Origin: Thioglobus_B sp964566765 | GTDB lineage: Bacteria; Pseudomonadota; Gammaproteobacteria; PS1; Pseudothioglobaceae | NCBI GenBank assembly: GCA_964566765.1 | Contig: CAZMJI010000030.1 | Coordinates: 1 to 13,324, forward strand | DNA: 13,324 nt | Direction of reading: 5' to 3' | In this document: piece by piece, positions 1 to 6,094 of the stretch | Layout: each line of letters starts with the position of its first letter | Position numbering within the stretch: position 1 is the first letter of the stretch | Translations under genes and position numbers: made by a program | Notes under the pieces: model-generated | The model's database searches: none | What the model was told of the DNA's origin: nothing | The model's input: the letters and a program-made list of their open reading frames with translations, nothing else

Positions 1-2
1 CC

Positions 3-884
3 TTGGCCCTGCTGACAGGCGAAGGGGTTGAAAAAGATGCCCAACAGGCCATTGGTCAGTTGTTAAATTTGTCTCGACAAAGTCACACCTTGTCGCAATA
101 TCAATTGTATCAGTTGTACCACCAAGGTATCGATGTGGAACAAGATAGTACCGTGGCGCGCATGTATTTGTTTAAAGCGGCTCAAGGCGGACATGCTGAA
201 TCTCAGTACTTATTGGGTGCGTATTATTTGGATGAAGAATTGTTTGATAGTGCCAAACAGTGGCTGGAGGCGGCCAGCGCACAACAGCACACCGAAGCGC
301 AAGCGCAATTGGCCGTGATTGATGCACAAAAGCAAGCCTATTTTGACCAAGTGGCTGAGCAATTGCCAACAGCGGTAGCCGTTGAGACTGTTGAGACACC
401 TGTTGTTGAAGCCCAATCGACGCCGATTGAGGTGCCAGAGGTGCCGGTGGAGCAAGCATCAGTGGTTGTGCCTATGCCAGTCGCTGACCCAAGCCCAGAC
501 ACCCAAGAGGCAAACTTTGAGCCGATGGTGCCAGACCTAGCGGAAATCGCCAACTCCCTGGCTGAGAACCAAGTACCGCTGGACAATGTGATGCAATTAA
601 TGGAAAGTGCCAAGGCAGGCAATCCCGTGGCGCAGCACAATCTCAGCACCTTGTATCGTATCGGCTCATTAGTGCCTAAAGACGACAGACGGGCTTTCTT
701 GCTAATGCGCAAGTCAGCCGCCCAAGGCTTGATTAAAAGTCAAAACGCCCTAGCCATGATGTATCTGAATGGGGTAGGGGTTGAAGAGGATTATCAACAA
801 GCACACTATTGGGCCAGTGCCTCGGCACGCGCCGGCGATCAAGAGGGTCAAGAAATTCTATTGCGTATTTTGGAGCAACAATAG
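3..884 (+). CDS. Sel1-repeat (TPR-like) protein, 5' end cut by window edge
   Basis: The frame is open from the window edge, so the true start lies upstream and the 293 visible residues are the C-terminal part. Two blocks of Sel1-like helical repeats are visible. The first is at about residues 30-95 (with QYLLGAYYLDEELFDSAKQW) and the second at about 207-279 (AQHNLSTLYRIG and NALAMMYLNGVGVEEDYQQA, the classic Sel1 pattern). Between them, residues about 121-180 form a Pro/Val/Glu-rich low-complexity stretch, probably a flexible linker. Such proteins usually act as protein-protein interaction scaffolds, often in the periplasm or envelope, but no partner or location can be read here because the N-terminus is missing. 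The stop lies 3 nt before ycgN, so it is probably the first visible gene of the ycgN-DUF2914-argG transcript. The repeat assignment is secure; the function is unknown. Confidence 0.8.
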   Translation: MALLTGEGVEKDAQQAIGQLLNLSRQSHTLSQYQLYQLYHQGIDVEQDSTVARMYLFKAAQGGHAESQYLLGAYYLDEELFDSAKQWLEAASAQQHTEAQAQLAVIDAQKQAYFDQVAEQLPTAVAVETVETPVVEAQSTPIEVPEVPVEQASVVVPMPVADPSPDTQEANFEPMVPDLAEIANSLAENQVPLDNVMQLMESAKAGNPVAQHNLSTLYRIGSLVPKDDRRAFLLMRKSAAQGLIKSQNALAMMYLNGVGVEEDYQQAHYWASASARAGDQEGQEILLRILEQQ

Positions 885-887
885 GCC

Positions 888-1331
888 ATGAGCGAACGCT
901 TTTGGGAAGCACTAACACTGGATCAACTCTCTGAGGATCAATGGGAAAGCTTGTGCGACCATTGTGGGCGTTGCTGTTTGCACAAACTCGAAGACATGGA
1001 CACTGGCGAGGTATTTTTCACCGATGTGGCCTGTCAATACATGGATGAAGAGACTTGCAGCTGTCCGCACTATCAGCAGCGTCAGCAATTGGTACCCGAA
1101 TGCTTGTCGATTAAGCCAGATTGGGGTGAGAAATTTAACTGGCTGCCTAGTACTTGCGCTTATCGGCTATTATATGAGGGTAAGCCACTGCCCGATTGGC
1201 ATCCGCTGATCAGCGGTGATGAGCAGTCAGTGCATTTGGCCGGCATCTCGATTCGTGGGCGCAATTTCCGAGATAACGAGGTCGACGAGCATGAGATTGA
1301 TGAACATGTGATTGATTGGGTGACATCATGA
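888..1331 (+). CDS. ycgN: YcgN/YkgJ-type cysteine cluster protein (UPF0260)
   Basis: A 147-residue protein that matches the enterobacterial YcgN family along its whole length, for example WESLCDHCGRCCLHKLEDMDTG near the N-terminus and WLPSTCAYRLLYEGKPLPDWHPL in the middle. Cysteines at residues 23, 26, 29, 30, 49, 57, 59, 72 and 90 form the family's cysteine cluster, which is thought to bind zinc or an Fe-S centre; the biochemical function is not established. There is no signal peptide, so it is cytoplasmic. The ATG start is supported by the conserved N-terminal FW..LTLDQLS segment and a GGAG about 12 nt upstream. Its TGA overlaps the next gene's ATG (ATGA), implying translational coupling to the DUF2914 gene. 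Family assignment is firm; role unknown. Confidence 0.9.
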   Translation: MSERFWEALTLDQLSEDQWESLCDHCGRCCLHKLEDMDTGEVFFTDVACQYMDEETCSCPHYQQRQQLVPECLSIKPDWGEKFNWLPSTCAYRLLYEGKPLPDWHPLISGDEQSVHLAGISIRGRNFRDNEVDEHEIDEHVIDWVTS

Positions 1332-1717
1332 AAAAACTTCTCCTATTATTATCGTTGTTAACCAGTACTGTGGCCTGGTCTCAGTGGGTGCATCCAAACA
1401 TCTCTGAGGCGGTTTTTGCCAAAGATGTCAAGGAGCGAACACCGGTGGAGATAATCACCGAGGCCGATCAATCTTTAGGTAAAATCTATTTCTTCACCAA
1501 TATCCGCAACCTTTCGGGCGATCGAATCACCCATCGTTGGGTTTATAAGGACAAGGTGAAGGCTGAGGTAAGTTTTGACATCAAAGGCGATCGTTGGCGC
1601 GTTTGGTCATCAAAAAACCTCTGGCACACTTGGACAGGCACTTGGCGTGTAGACGTACTGAACGCCCAGGGCGAGGTGCTTTTAAGTAACACATTTAATT
1701 ATCAGAAAACACAATGA
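1328..1717 (+). CDS. Exported DUF2914 protein
   Basis: 129 residues starting at the ATG that overlaps the ycgN stop. An in-frame TTG 12 nt upstream also exists but would put four extra residues in front of a standard signal peptide. Residues 1-18 (MKKLLLLLSLLTSTVAWS) look like a Sec signal with cleavage before Gln19. The mature part carries the DUF2914 core: HRWVYKDKVKAEVSFDIKG, then W90-RVWSSKNL, then GTWRVDVLNAQGEVL at 104-118. DUF2914 is found alone or at the end of envelope proteins and has no known enzymatic activity; the shape suggests a small beta-sandwich in the periplasm. It is coupled to ycgN (ATGA) and to argG (ATGA), which is an odd partnership of a periplasmic protein with two cytoplasmic ones. 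Confidence 0.82.
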   Translation: MKKLLLLLSLLTSTVAWSQWVHPNISEAVFAKDVKERTPVEIITEADQSLGKIYFFTNIRNLSGDRITHRWVYKDKVKAEVSFDIKGDRWRVWSSKNLWHTWTGTWRVDVLNAQGEVLLSNTFNYQKTQ

Positions 1718-2910
1718 ACAAAGTAGTATTGGCCTATTCAGGCGGACTAGACACCAGCATTATTGCTAAATGGCTAACAGAGACTTATGACTGCGAAGTG
1801 GTTACCTTTACCGCGGATATTGGTCAGGGTGAAGAGGTAGAGCCAGCACGTGCCAAAGCTGAGGCGATGGGCATTAAAGAGATTTATATTGAAGATCTGC
1901 GTGAAGAATTTGCCCGTGATTTTGTGTTTCCGATGTTTCGTGCGAATGCCATCTATGAAGGCGAATACCTACTGGGTACCTCAATTGCACGTCCTTTAAT
2001 TTCTAAGCGTTTGGTGGAAATTGCCAATGAAGTGGGCGCTGATGCGGTGTCACATGGTGCGACTGGCAAGGGTAACGACCAGGTGCGTTTTGAGTTAAAC
2101 GCCTATGCCATCGATGCACACATTCAAGTGATTGCCCCTTGGCGTGAGTGGGACTTATCATCGCGTGAGTCGCTGATGAACTATGCCGAGGAGCATGGTA
2201 TTGAAATTGATTACCAAAAACAAAGCAAAAAGTCGCCGTATTCCATGGATGCCAATCTGCTACACATCTCTTATGAAGGCGATATTTTGGAAGACCCATG
2301 GGCAGAGCCAGAAGACGACATGTGGCGTTGGACCGTGTCACCAGAGGCTGCGCCAGACACGCCAGAGTACGTAGAACTGACTTATGAGAAGGGTGATATT
2401 GTCGCCATTAATGGTCAAACCATGAGTCCTGCTCAGGTGATGGAAGATCTTAACGAGCGTGCCGGTAAGCACGGTATTGGTCGTGATGACATTGTGGAGA
2501 ATCGTTTTGTTGGTATGAAGTCGCGCGGTTGTTATGAAACGCCAGCAGGCACGGTAATGCTAAAAGCGCATCGTGCGATGGAATCGCTAACCTTAGATCG
2601 TGAAGCGGCACACTTAAAAGATGAACTAATGCCAAAATATGCCGAGTTAATCTACAACGGTTTTTGGTTTGCGCCAGAGCGTGAAATGCTACAAGCAGCG
2701 ATTGATCAAACCCAAGACGTGGTCAACGGTACCGTGCGCATCAAGCTGTACAAGGGTAATGTGATTGTGGTGGGCCGTCAATCTGACAACTCCCTATTTA
2801 GTGAAAAGATTGCCACCTTTGAGGATGACGAAGGTGCTTATGATCAAAAAGATGCGGCCGGCTTTATTAAGCTAAATGCCTTGCGTCTGCGCTTAAAAGC
2901 ACTGAAATAA
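1714..2910 (+). CDS. argG: Argininosuccinate synthase
   Basis: 398 residues, the usual length for type I argininosuccinate synthase. The enzyme condenses citrulline and aspartate with ATP to argininosuccinate, the penultimate step of arginine synthesis, in the cytoplasm. The N-terminal PP-loop ATP motif AYSGGLDTSII is at residues 7-17. The substrate-binding segment SHGATGKGNDQVRFE lies near residues 112-126, followed by IAPWREW, and the C-terminal multimerisation helix ends in LNALRLRLKALK. Nothing is truncated or missing. The ATG overlaps the DUF2914 stop in an ATGA, so argG is read as the last gene of this operon, and a hairpin follows 5 nt after its stop. No ArgR box is seen directly in front of it, which fits expression from an upstream promoter outside the window. 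Confidence 0.98.
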   Translation: MNKVVLAYSGGLDTSIIAKWLTETYDCEVVTFTADIGQGEEVEPARAKAEAMGIKEIYIEDLREEFARDFVFPMFRANAIYEGEYLLGTSIARPLISKRLVEIANEVGADAVSHGATGKGNDQVRFELNAYAIDAHIQVIAPWREWDLSSRESLMNYAEEHGIEIDYQKQSKKSPYSMDANLLHISYEGDILEDPWAEPEDDMWRWTVSPEAAPDTPEYVELTYEKGDIVAINGQTMSPAQVMEDLNERAGKHGIGRDDIVENRFVGMKSRGCYETPAGTVMLKAHRAMESLTLDREAAHLKDELMPKYAELIYNGFWFAPEREMLQAAIDQTQDVVNGTVRIKLYKGNVIVVGRQSDNSLFSEKIATFEDDEGAYDQKDAAGFIKLNALRLRLKALK

Positions 2911-2915
2911 TTGAG

Positions 2916-2943
2916 TAAATCCAGCGTCAGCTGGATTTATTTA
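2916..2943 (+). terminator. Hairpin terminator after argG
   Basis: A perfect 10-bp stem (TAAATCCAGC / GCTGGATTTA, 2916-2925 and 2930-2939) with the tetraloop GTCA starts 5 nt after the argG stop and runs into a T-rich stretch. The T-tract is interrupted by A, so it is a moderate rather than strong intrinsic terminator. It separates the argG operon from the arsR operon. Confidence 0.7.
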
Positions 2944-2949
2944 GTCATT

Positions 2950-2975
2950 ATATTTCTATATTTCTAGAAATATAG
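2950..2975 (+). promoter_or_regulatory. Putative ArsR operator: perfect 20-bp palindrome plus one extra half-site
   Basis: Positions 2956-2975 read CTATATTTCTAGAAATATAG, a perfect inverted repeat with no spacer. The half-site ATATTTCT occurs three times: direct copies at 2950-2957 and 2958-2965, and inverted at 2966-2973. It lies directly in front of the arsR promoter and start codon, where ArsR/SmtB-family repressors bind AT-rich imperfect palindromes to block their own operon. Binding by this ArsR is inference from position and symmetry. Confidence 0.65.
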
Positions 2976-2987
2976 TTATTTATTAGG

Positions 2988-2993
2988 TATACT
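2988..2993 (+). promoter_or_regulatory. -10 element TATACT for the arsR operon
   Basis: TATACT lies 7 nt ahead of the arsR ATG at 3001, so transcription would begin at or within a base or two of the start codon. There is no Shine-Dalgarno sequence in the short interval. A -35 hexamer with a good match is not obvious; the expected position (about 2964-2970) falls in the right half of the palindrome, so a bound repressor would cover it. Confidence 0.45.
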
Positions 2994-3000
2994 AAGCGCC

Positions 3001-3300
3001 ATGGATGATCAACAGCTAGTCAAAATTCTGTCAGAACTGGGCCATGAAACCCGTCTTAGCATCTTTAAAACCGTGATTCAATATGGTGAAGAAGGGATTA
3101 AGGTGGGCAGCATTGCCCAGCAGTTAGACTTGGCACCTTCGACGCTGAATTTTCACTTAAATCGTTTGGTTGAAGCAGGTGTGGTTCGCCAGGATAAGCA
3201 AGGCAGAGAAATTTATTGCTACGCAGTGGTAGATGTGCTGAATGAGGCGGTTGATCTATTGCTGGCCGAGTGCTGCGCCAAAGCGCAGTGCGGTTGTTAA
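3001..3300 (+). CDS. arsR: ArsR/SmtB-family metalloregulatory repressor, As(III)-sensor type
   Basis: A 99-residue winged-helix repressor. The helix-turn-helix spans about residues 36-63 (VGSIAQQLDLAPSTLNFHLNRLVEAGVV). The usual ArsR helix-3 ELCVCDL cysteine motif is absent (KVGSIAQQL instead). Instead there is a C-terminal cluster E90-CCAKAQCGC with Cys91, 92, 97 and 99, resembling the C-terminal three-cysteine As(III) site known from the Acidithiobacillus ferrooxidans ArsR; Cys73 in the wing is an extra. The ATG immediately follows a -10 element, and no RBS is visible, so translation is probably leaderless. It is followed after 16 nt by an ArsI-like lyase, supporting an arsenic rather than zinc or cadmium inducer. 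As(III), MAs(III) or Sb(III) sensing is inference. Confidence 0.9.
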   Translation: MDDQQLVKILSELGHETRLSIFKTVIQYGEEGIKVGSIAQQLDLAPSTLNFHLNRLVEAGVVRQDKQGREIYCYAVVDVLNEAVDLLLAECCAKAQCGC

Positions 3301-3316
3301 TTGATAGGAGAGAGAC

Positions 3317-3760
3317 ATGAAAAGAATGCATATCCACTTATCGGTGGAAGACTTAGAGAAAAATATCAAATTTTATTCAGCCATGTTCGGCGCCGAGCCA
3401 ACGGTTGAGCAGGCTGATTATGCCAAGTGGCGCTTAGATGAGCCAACGATTAACTTTGCCATCTCGCAGAAGGGCCGTACGGTGGGTTTGAATCACTTAG
3501 GCTTTGAGCTGGATTCTGAGGCAGACTTAGAAGAGATGTCTAAGCGTATTGATGACAATGCATTAGACAAGTTGGAAGAAAAAGGCGCTAACTGTTGTTA
3601 TGCCGAATCTGATAAATATTGGACCTTGGACCCGCAAGGCATCCCTTGGGAAAACTTTCACACCTTAAGCGATATTCCAGTGTATGGCAGCAATACCAAT
3701 GCCGATGAAAAGGTAGCCACACAGTGCTGCTCAGGCGCTATTAATAGCCAGTGTTGTTAA
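3317..3760 (+). CDS. arsI: ArsI/CadI-family VOC-fold protein, probable C-As lyase
   Basis: 147 residues with a vicinal-oxygen-chelate (glyoxalase-like) fold. ArsI is a non-haem Fe(II) dioxygenase that cleaves the C-As bond of trivalent methylated or aromatic arsenicals to release As(III). The expected metal ligands are visible: His5 (HIHLSV), His60 (LNHLGFEL) and Glu112 (PWENF). The vicinal cysteine pair Cys93-Cys94 (GANCCYAES), which binds the trivalent arsenical in ArsI, is present with family-like spacing. The tail adds two more pairs, QCC at 136-138 and QCC at the very end (145-147), as often seen in ArsI and CadI proteins. A strong RBS (AGGAGAG) lies 4 nt before the ATG. CadI-like cadmium binding is the main alternative. 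No arsM, arsP or arsB lies in the window. Confidence 0.87.
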   Translation: MKRMHIHLSVEDLEKNIKFYSAMFGAEPTVEQADYAKWRLDEPTINFAISQKGRTVGLNHLGFELDSEADLEEMSKRIDDNALDKLEEKGANCCYAESDKYWTLDPQGIPWENFHTLSDIPVYGSNTNADEKVATQCCSGAINSQCC

Positions 3761-3771
3761 AGGAGTGAACG

Positions 3772-4695
3772 ATGAGTAATAGGGTAATTATTAAAATTAT
3801 ATCAATGGTGTTGATGCTATCTGGCTTCAATGCATACGCCAACTTGCAAGTTGAACGCGTGAGTGACAATATTTATGCCCTAGTGGGTACAACCGAGCAA
3901 AGAAGCCCTGAAAACTTGGCTAACAACTCAACGCATGGCGTGATTGTGACCGATCAGGGGGTTATTTTGGTGGATCCAGGCGGCAGTTACCTGGGCGCGA
4001 AACAGATTCATCAGACCATTAAGTGGCTCACAGATAAGCCCGTTAAATGGGTGATTAACACCGGTGGCCAAGATCACCGCTGGCTGGGCAATGACTATTT
4101 TCAGCAGCTGGGCGCTGAAGTGATTGCTTCTAATCAGGCGGTGCTTGACCATAAGGCCAGAGCAGGAGAGCATCTAACTCGACTAGACCAGTTGATTGGT
4201 GATTCGTTAAAGGGTACGGAACCTGCTTATGCTGATATTACTTTCGATACCCAACTTAAACTAACTCTAGGTGGGGTGGCGCTAGAGCTGTATCATTTTG
4301 GTCCAGCGCACACCTTGGGAGATGCGATTGTATGGCTACCTAAAGAGCAAGTTCTATTTAGTGGTGACGTGGTGTATGTCAATCGAATGTTAGGCGTTGG
4401 TCCTGCCAGAAACATCAACAGCTGGATTCAGGTGTTTGAGAAAATGGCCGAATTTAAGCCCAAGCACATTGTGCCTGGCCATGGACAGCTGACCAATTTG
4501 GAGCAAGCGACCCAAGATACTTATCGTTATCTAAGGCACTTGCGTGACGGCATTCGACAAATCATTGAAGATGGGGGTGATATGATGGCAGCAACCAATA
4601 TTGACCAAGAAGAGTTTCGCTATCTTAAGAACTTTGATAGCATTGCCCGCAGAAACTCTCAGTGGACCTTTGAAATATTAGAGTTTGAAGACTAG
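3772..4695 (+). CDS. Exported metallo-beta-lactamase-fold hydrolase with altered first metal motif (SoxH/quinoprotein-relay type)
   Basis: 307 residues with an N-terminal signal peptide (about residues 1-23, ending FNAYA before Asn24), so periplasmic. The MBL order is recognisable: VIVTDQGVILVDPGG (56-71), the position of the HxHxDH motif, then YHFGPAHTLGDAIVWLP (174-190), LFSGD (195-199) and VPGHG (234-238). The first motif is not HxHxDH but INTGGQDHRWLGN (95-107), keeping one Asp-His pair (101-102) and losing the leading histidines. Later ligand positions (His180, Asp199, His237) are intact. It resembles exported MBL proteins found near sulfur- and methanol-oxidation genes, but no sox or PQQ gene is here. 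It starts 11 nt after arsI with the RBS AGGAGTG, so it belongs to the arsR operon. Substrate unknown. Confidence 0.78.
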   Translation: MSNRVIIKIISMVLMLSGFNAYANLQVERVSDNIYALVGTTEQRSPENLANNSTHGVIVTDQGVILVDPGGSYLGAKQIHQTIKWLTDKPVKWVINTGGQDHRWLGNDYFQQLGAEVIASNQAVLDHKARAGEHLTRLDQLIGDSLKGTEPAYADITFDTQLKLTLGGVALELYHFGPAHTLGDAIVWLPKEQVLFSGDVVYVNRMLGVGPARNINSWIQVFEKMAEFKPKHIVPGHGQLTNLEQATQDTYRYLRHLRDGIRQIIEDGGDMMAATNIDQEEFRYLKNFDSIARRNSQWTFEILEFED

Positions 4696-4747
4696 CGGCT
4701 AATAACCCGATTAGATGACTGGCTATTAATGTAAAACTTTATTTTAT

Positions 4748-4768
4748 AAATGGTATATTATTGCAATT
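4748..4768 (+). promoter_or_regulatory. Zur box in front of zrgA
   Basis: The 21-bp site begins AAATGGTATA, has one central base, and ends TATTGCAATT. Compared with the gammaproteobacterial Zur consensus remembered as AAATGTTATA-n-TATAACATTT it agrees at 16 of 20 informative positions. It overlaps a possible -10 (TATATT, 4754-4759) and lies 22 nt before the zrgA ATG, so zinc-loaded Zur would block transcription. The 52 bases between the MBL gene and this site hold only a weak 5-bp hairpin (CTAAT/ATTAG, 4699-4714). Confidence 0.72.
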
Positions 4769-4790
4769 TTAATCCAGCTTATTAATTACC

Positions 4791-5435
4791 ATGAAAAAAT
4801 ACCTTGCCAGTGCGTTACTGATCATTGCCTCATTATCAATCCATGCTGAGGAAACAAGACATGCGGATGCGCACGTTCATGGACTGAATCACATGCAGCT
4901 CATTCTCAGCCAAGAACACCTGAGTGTGACGTATGAGATGCCGATGGTGCAGTTAAACACTGAAGGTCATGAGGCGCATGACGACCATCACGAATCTGAA
5001 GAGCATGGTGTCTTTGCCTTTCTAGAGGGTTTATTTGGTCATGATGAGCATGATCATGAAAAGGAGCACGACCATGACAATGATAAGCATGAAGAGCATA
5101 AAGACCACGATCATAATCAAGCCCTAGCACCTGATCACCTAGATGAGAAGATGGCAACGCTTAAAGACTATCAGGAGTTGTTTTTACTGCCAGCAGCTGC
5201 CGATTGCCACCTAGAGCACTTCAAGTCTGCATTGCATAGCGTCTCAAGCGAGTCAACTCATAAAGATATTGAGCTGTCTTATCAGTTTGAATGCCATGAC
5301 CCTAAGGCATTAACCAATGTTGAGATTAGCGCTTTTGAGCACTTTGAGTTAGAACAGGTTATCATTGAAGCCATGATTAACAACAAAGCGATCTTTAAGA
5401 CCCTAAAGTCGGATGATCGTCGTCTGTCTTTGTGA
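4791..5435 (+). CDS. zrgA: ZrgA-type (DUF2796) His-rich periplasmic zinc-binding protein
   Basis: 214 residues with a clear signal peptide (residues 1-19, ending SIHA before Glu20). The mature N-terminus HADAHVHGLNHMQL and the phrase LSVTYEMP are hallmarks of the DUF2796/ZrgA family, as are LFLLPAAADCHLEHF (130-144) and YQFECHDPKAL (164-174), with the Cys139/Cys168 pair. Residues 60-116 hold 15 histidines with many Asp/Glu, a loop likely to gather Zn(II). In Vibrio, ZrgA is the Zur-regulated periplasmic component of the ZrgABCDE zinc uptake system. It has a Zur box just upstream but no convincing Shine-Dalgarno. The ATPase gene starts at a GTG overlapping its TGA. Zinc is the expected metal; direct binding is inferred from composition. 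Confidence 0.88.
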   Translation: MKKYLASALLIIASLSIHAEETRHADAHVHGLNHMQLILSQEHLSVTYEMPMVQLNTEGHEAHDDHHESEEHGVFAFLEGLFGHDEHDHEKEHDHDNDKHEEHKDHDHNQALAPDHLDEKMATLKDYQELFLLPAAADCHLEHFKSALHSVSSESTHKDIELSYQFECHDPKALTNVEISAFEHFELEQVIIEAMINNKAIFKTLKSDDRRLSL

Positions 5436-6094
5436 TACTCAGCAGTCAAAACCTTAAATATACTTACCCAAGCGGTAAGACCATTCATTTCCCCGATCTC
5501 AGTCTTGAGGCCGGACAAAAGGTTTTGCTTAGTGGTTTTTCCGGTTCTGGCAAAACCACCTTGCTGAATCTGATTGCTGGTGCGCTAAAGTTGCAGAGTG
5601 GTCAAATCAACTTGGCTGGCCAGCACTATACCGACCTGTCTTCAACCCAACTCGATCGCCTACGTGCTGATCACATTGGCTATGTGTTCCAAACCCTTAA
5701 CTTGATTCCATTTTTATCGGTTAGAGACAATATTGCCCTAGGGGTGAAATTCTCCAAACTCAGAAGCCAGCGAATTCACAATCTAACACAAGAGATTGAT
5801 AGATTGCTGACCTCATTAGGCCTGTCTCAGGTATCGCCAGAGTCTTCTGTGAATAACTTAAGTATTGGGCAGCAGCAACGTGTGGCGGTTGCCAGAGCAC
5901 TACTTGGCAAGCCCAGCTTGATTCTGGCTGACGAGCCTACTTCAGCACTGGATCAAGACTCAAGCAAGCAATTTTTAGATGAGGTGTCGCAAACCTTTGA
6001 CCCCGCCTCTCAGGCGATTTTGATGGTCAGTCATGACGTCTCTCTGGCGCCTTTTTTTGATCAAGTGATCGACTTTAATCCTGCTCATGTTTAA
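5432..6094 (+). CDS. ABC transporter ATPase of the Zrg-type zinc system (LolD/MacB-like)
   Basis: 220 residues, GTG start overlapping the zrgA stop (GTGA). Walker A is GFSGSGKTT (35-43), the Q-loop Gln87 lies in YVFQTLNLIPFLS, Walker B is SLILADE (162-168) with LADEPTSALD, and the switch His201 is in MVSHD. The signature reads LSIGQ (143-147) rather than LSGGQ, with the rest of the motif (QQRVAVARAL) normal. This is the LolD/MacB branch, which partners with FtsX-fold permeases, and the next gene encodes one, overlapping by 8 nt. It corresponds to the ATPase of the Vibrio Zrg system. Whether such a mechanotransmission-type ABC pair moves zinc itself or powers periplasmic work is not settled by the sequence. 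Confidence 0.9.
   Translation: MILSSQNLKYTYPSGKTIHFPDLSLEAGQKVLLSGFSGSGKTTLLNLIAGALKLQSGQINLAGQHYTDLSSTQLDRLRADHIGYVFQTLNLIPFLSVRDNIALGVKFSKLRSQRIHNLTQEIDRLLTSLGLSQVSPESSVNNLSIGQQQRVAVARALLGKPSLILADEPTSALDQDSSKQFLDEVSQTFDPASQAILMVSHDVSLAPFFDQVIDFNPAHV

Noticed and set aside
338..712. A 124-codon minus-strand open frame rich in Thr/Ser
   Set aside because: It is the complement of the Pro/Val/Glu linker of the Sel1 protein, where biased codons remove stops on the other strand.
2911..3000. ArgR box or attenuator between argG and arsR
   Set aside because: The hairpin follows the argG stop and is a terminator; the palindrome next to it fits ArsR by position and is not an ARG-box pattern I can match.
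5031..5120. Tandem DNA repeat or CRISPR-like array in the GAT/CAT-rich part of zrgA
   Set aside because: The periodicity comes from codons for the His/Asp/Glu-rich loop; units are irregular and lie inside a conserved gene.
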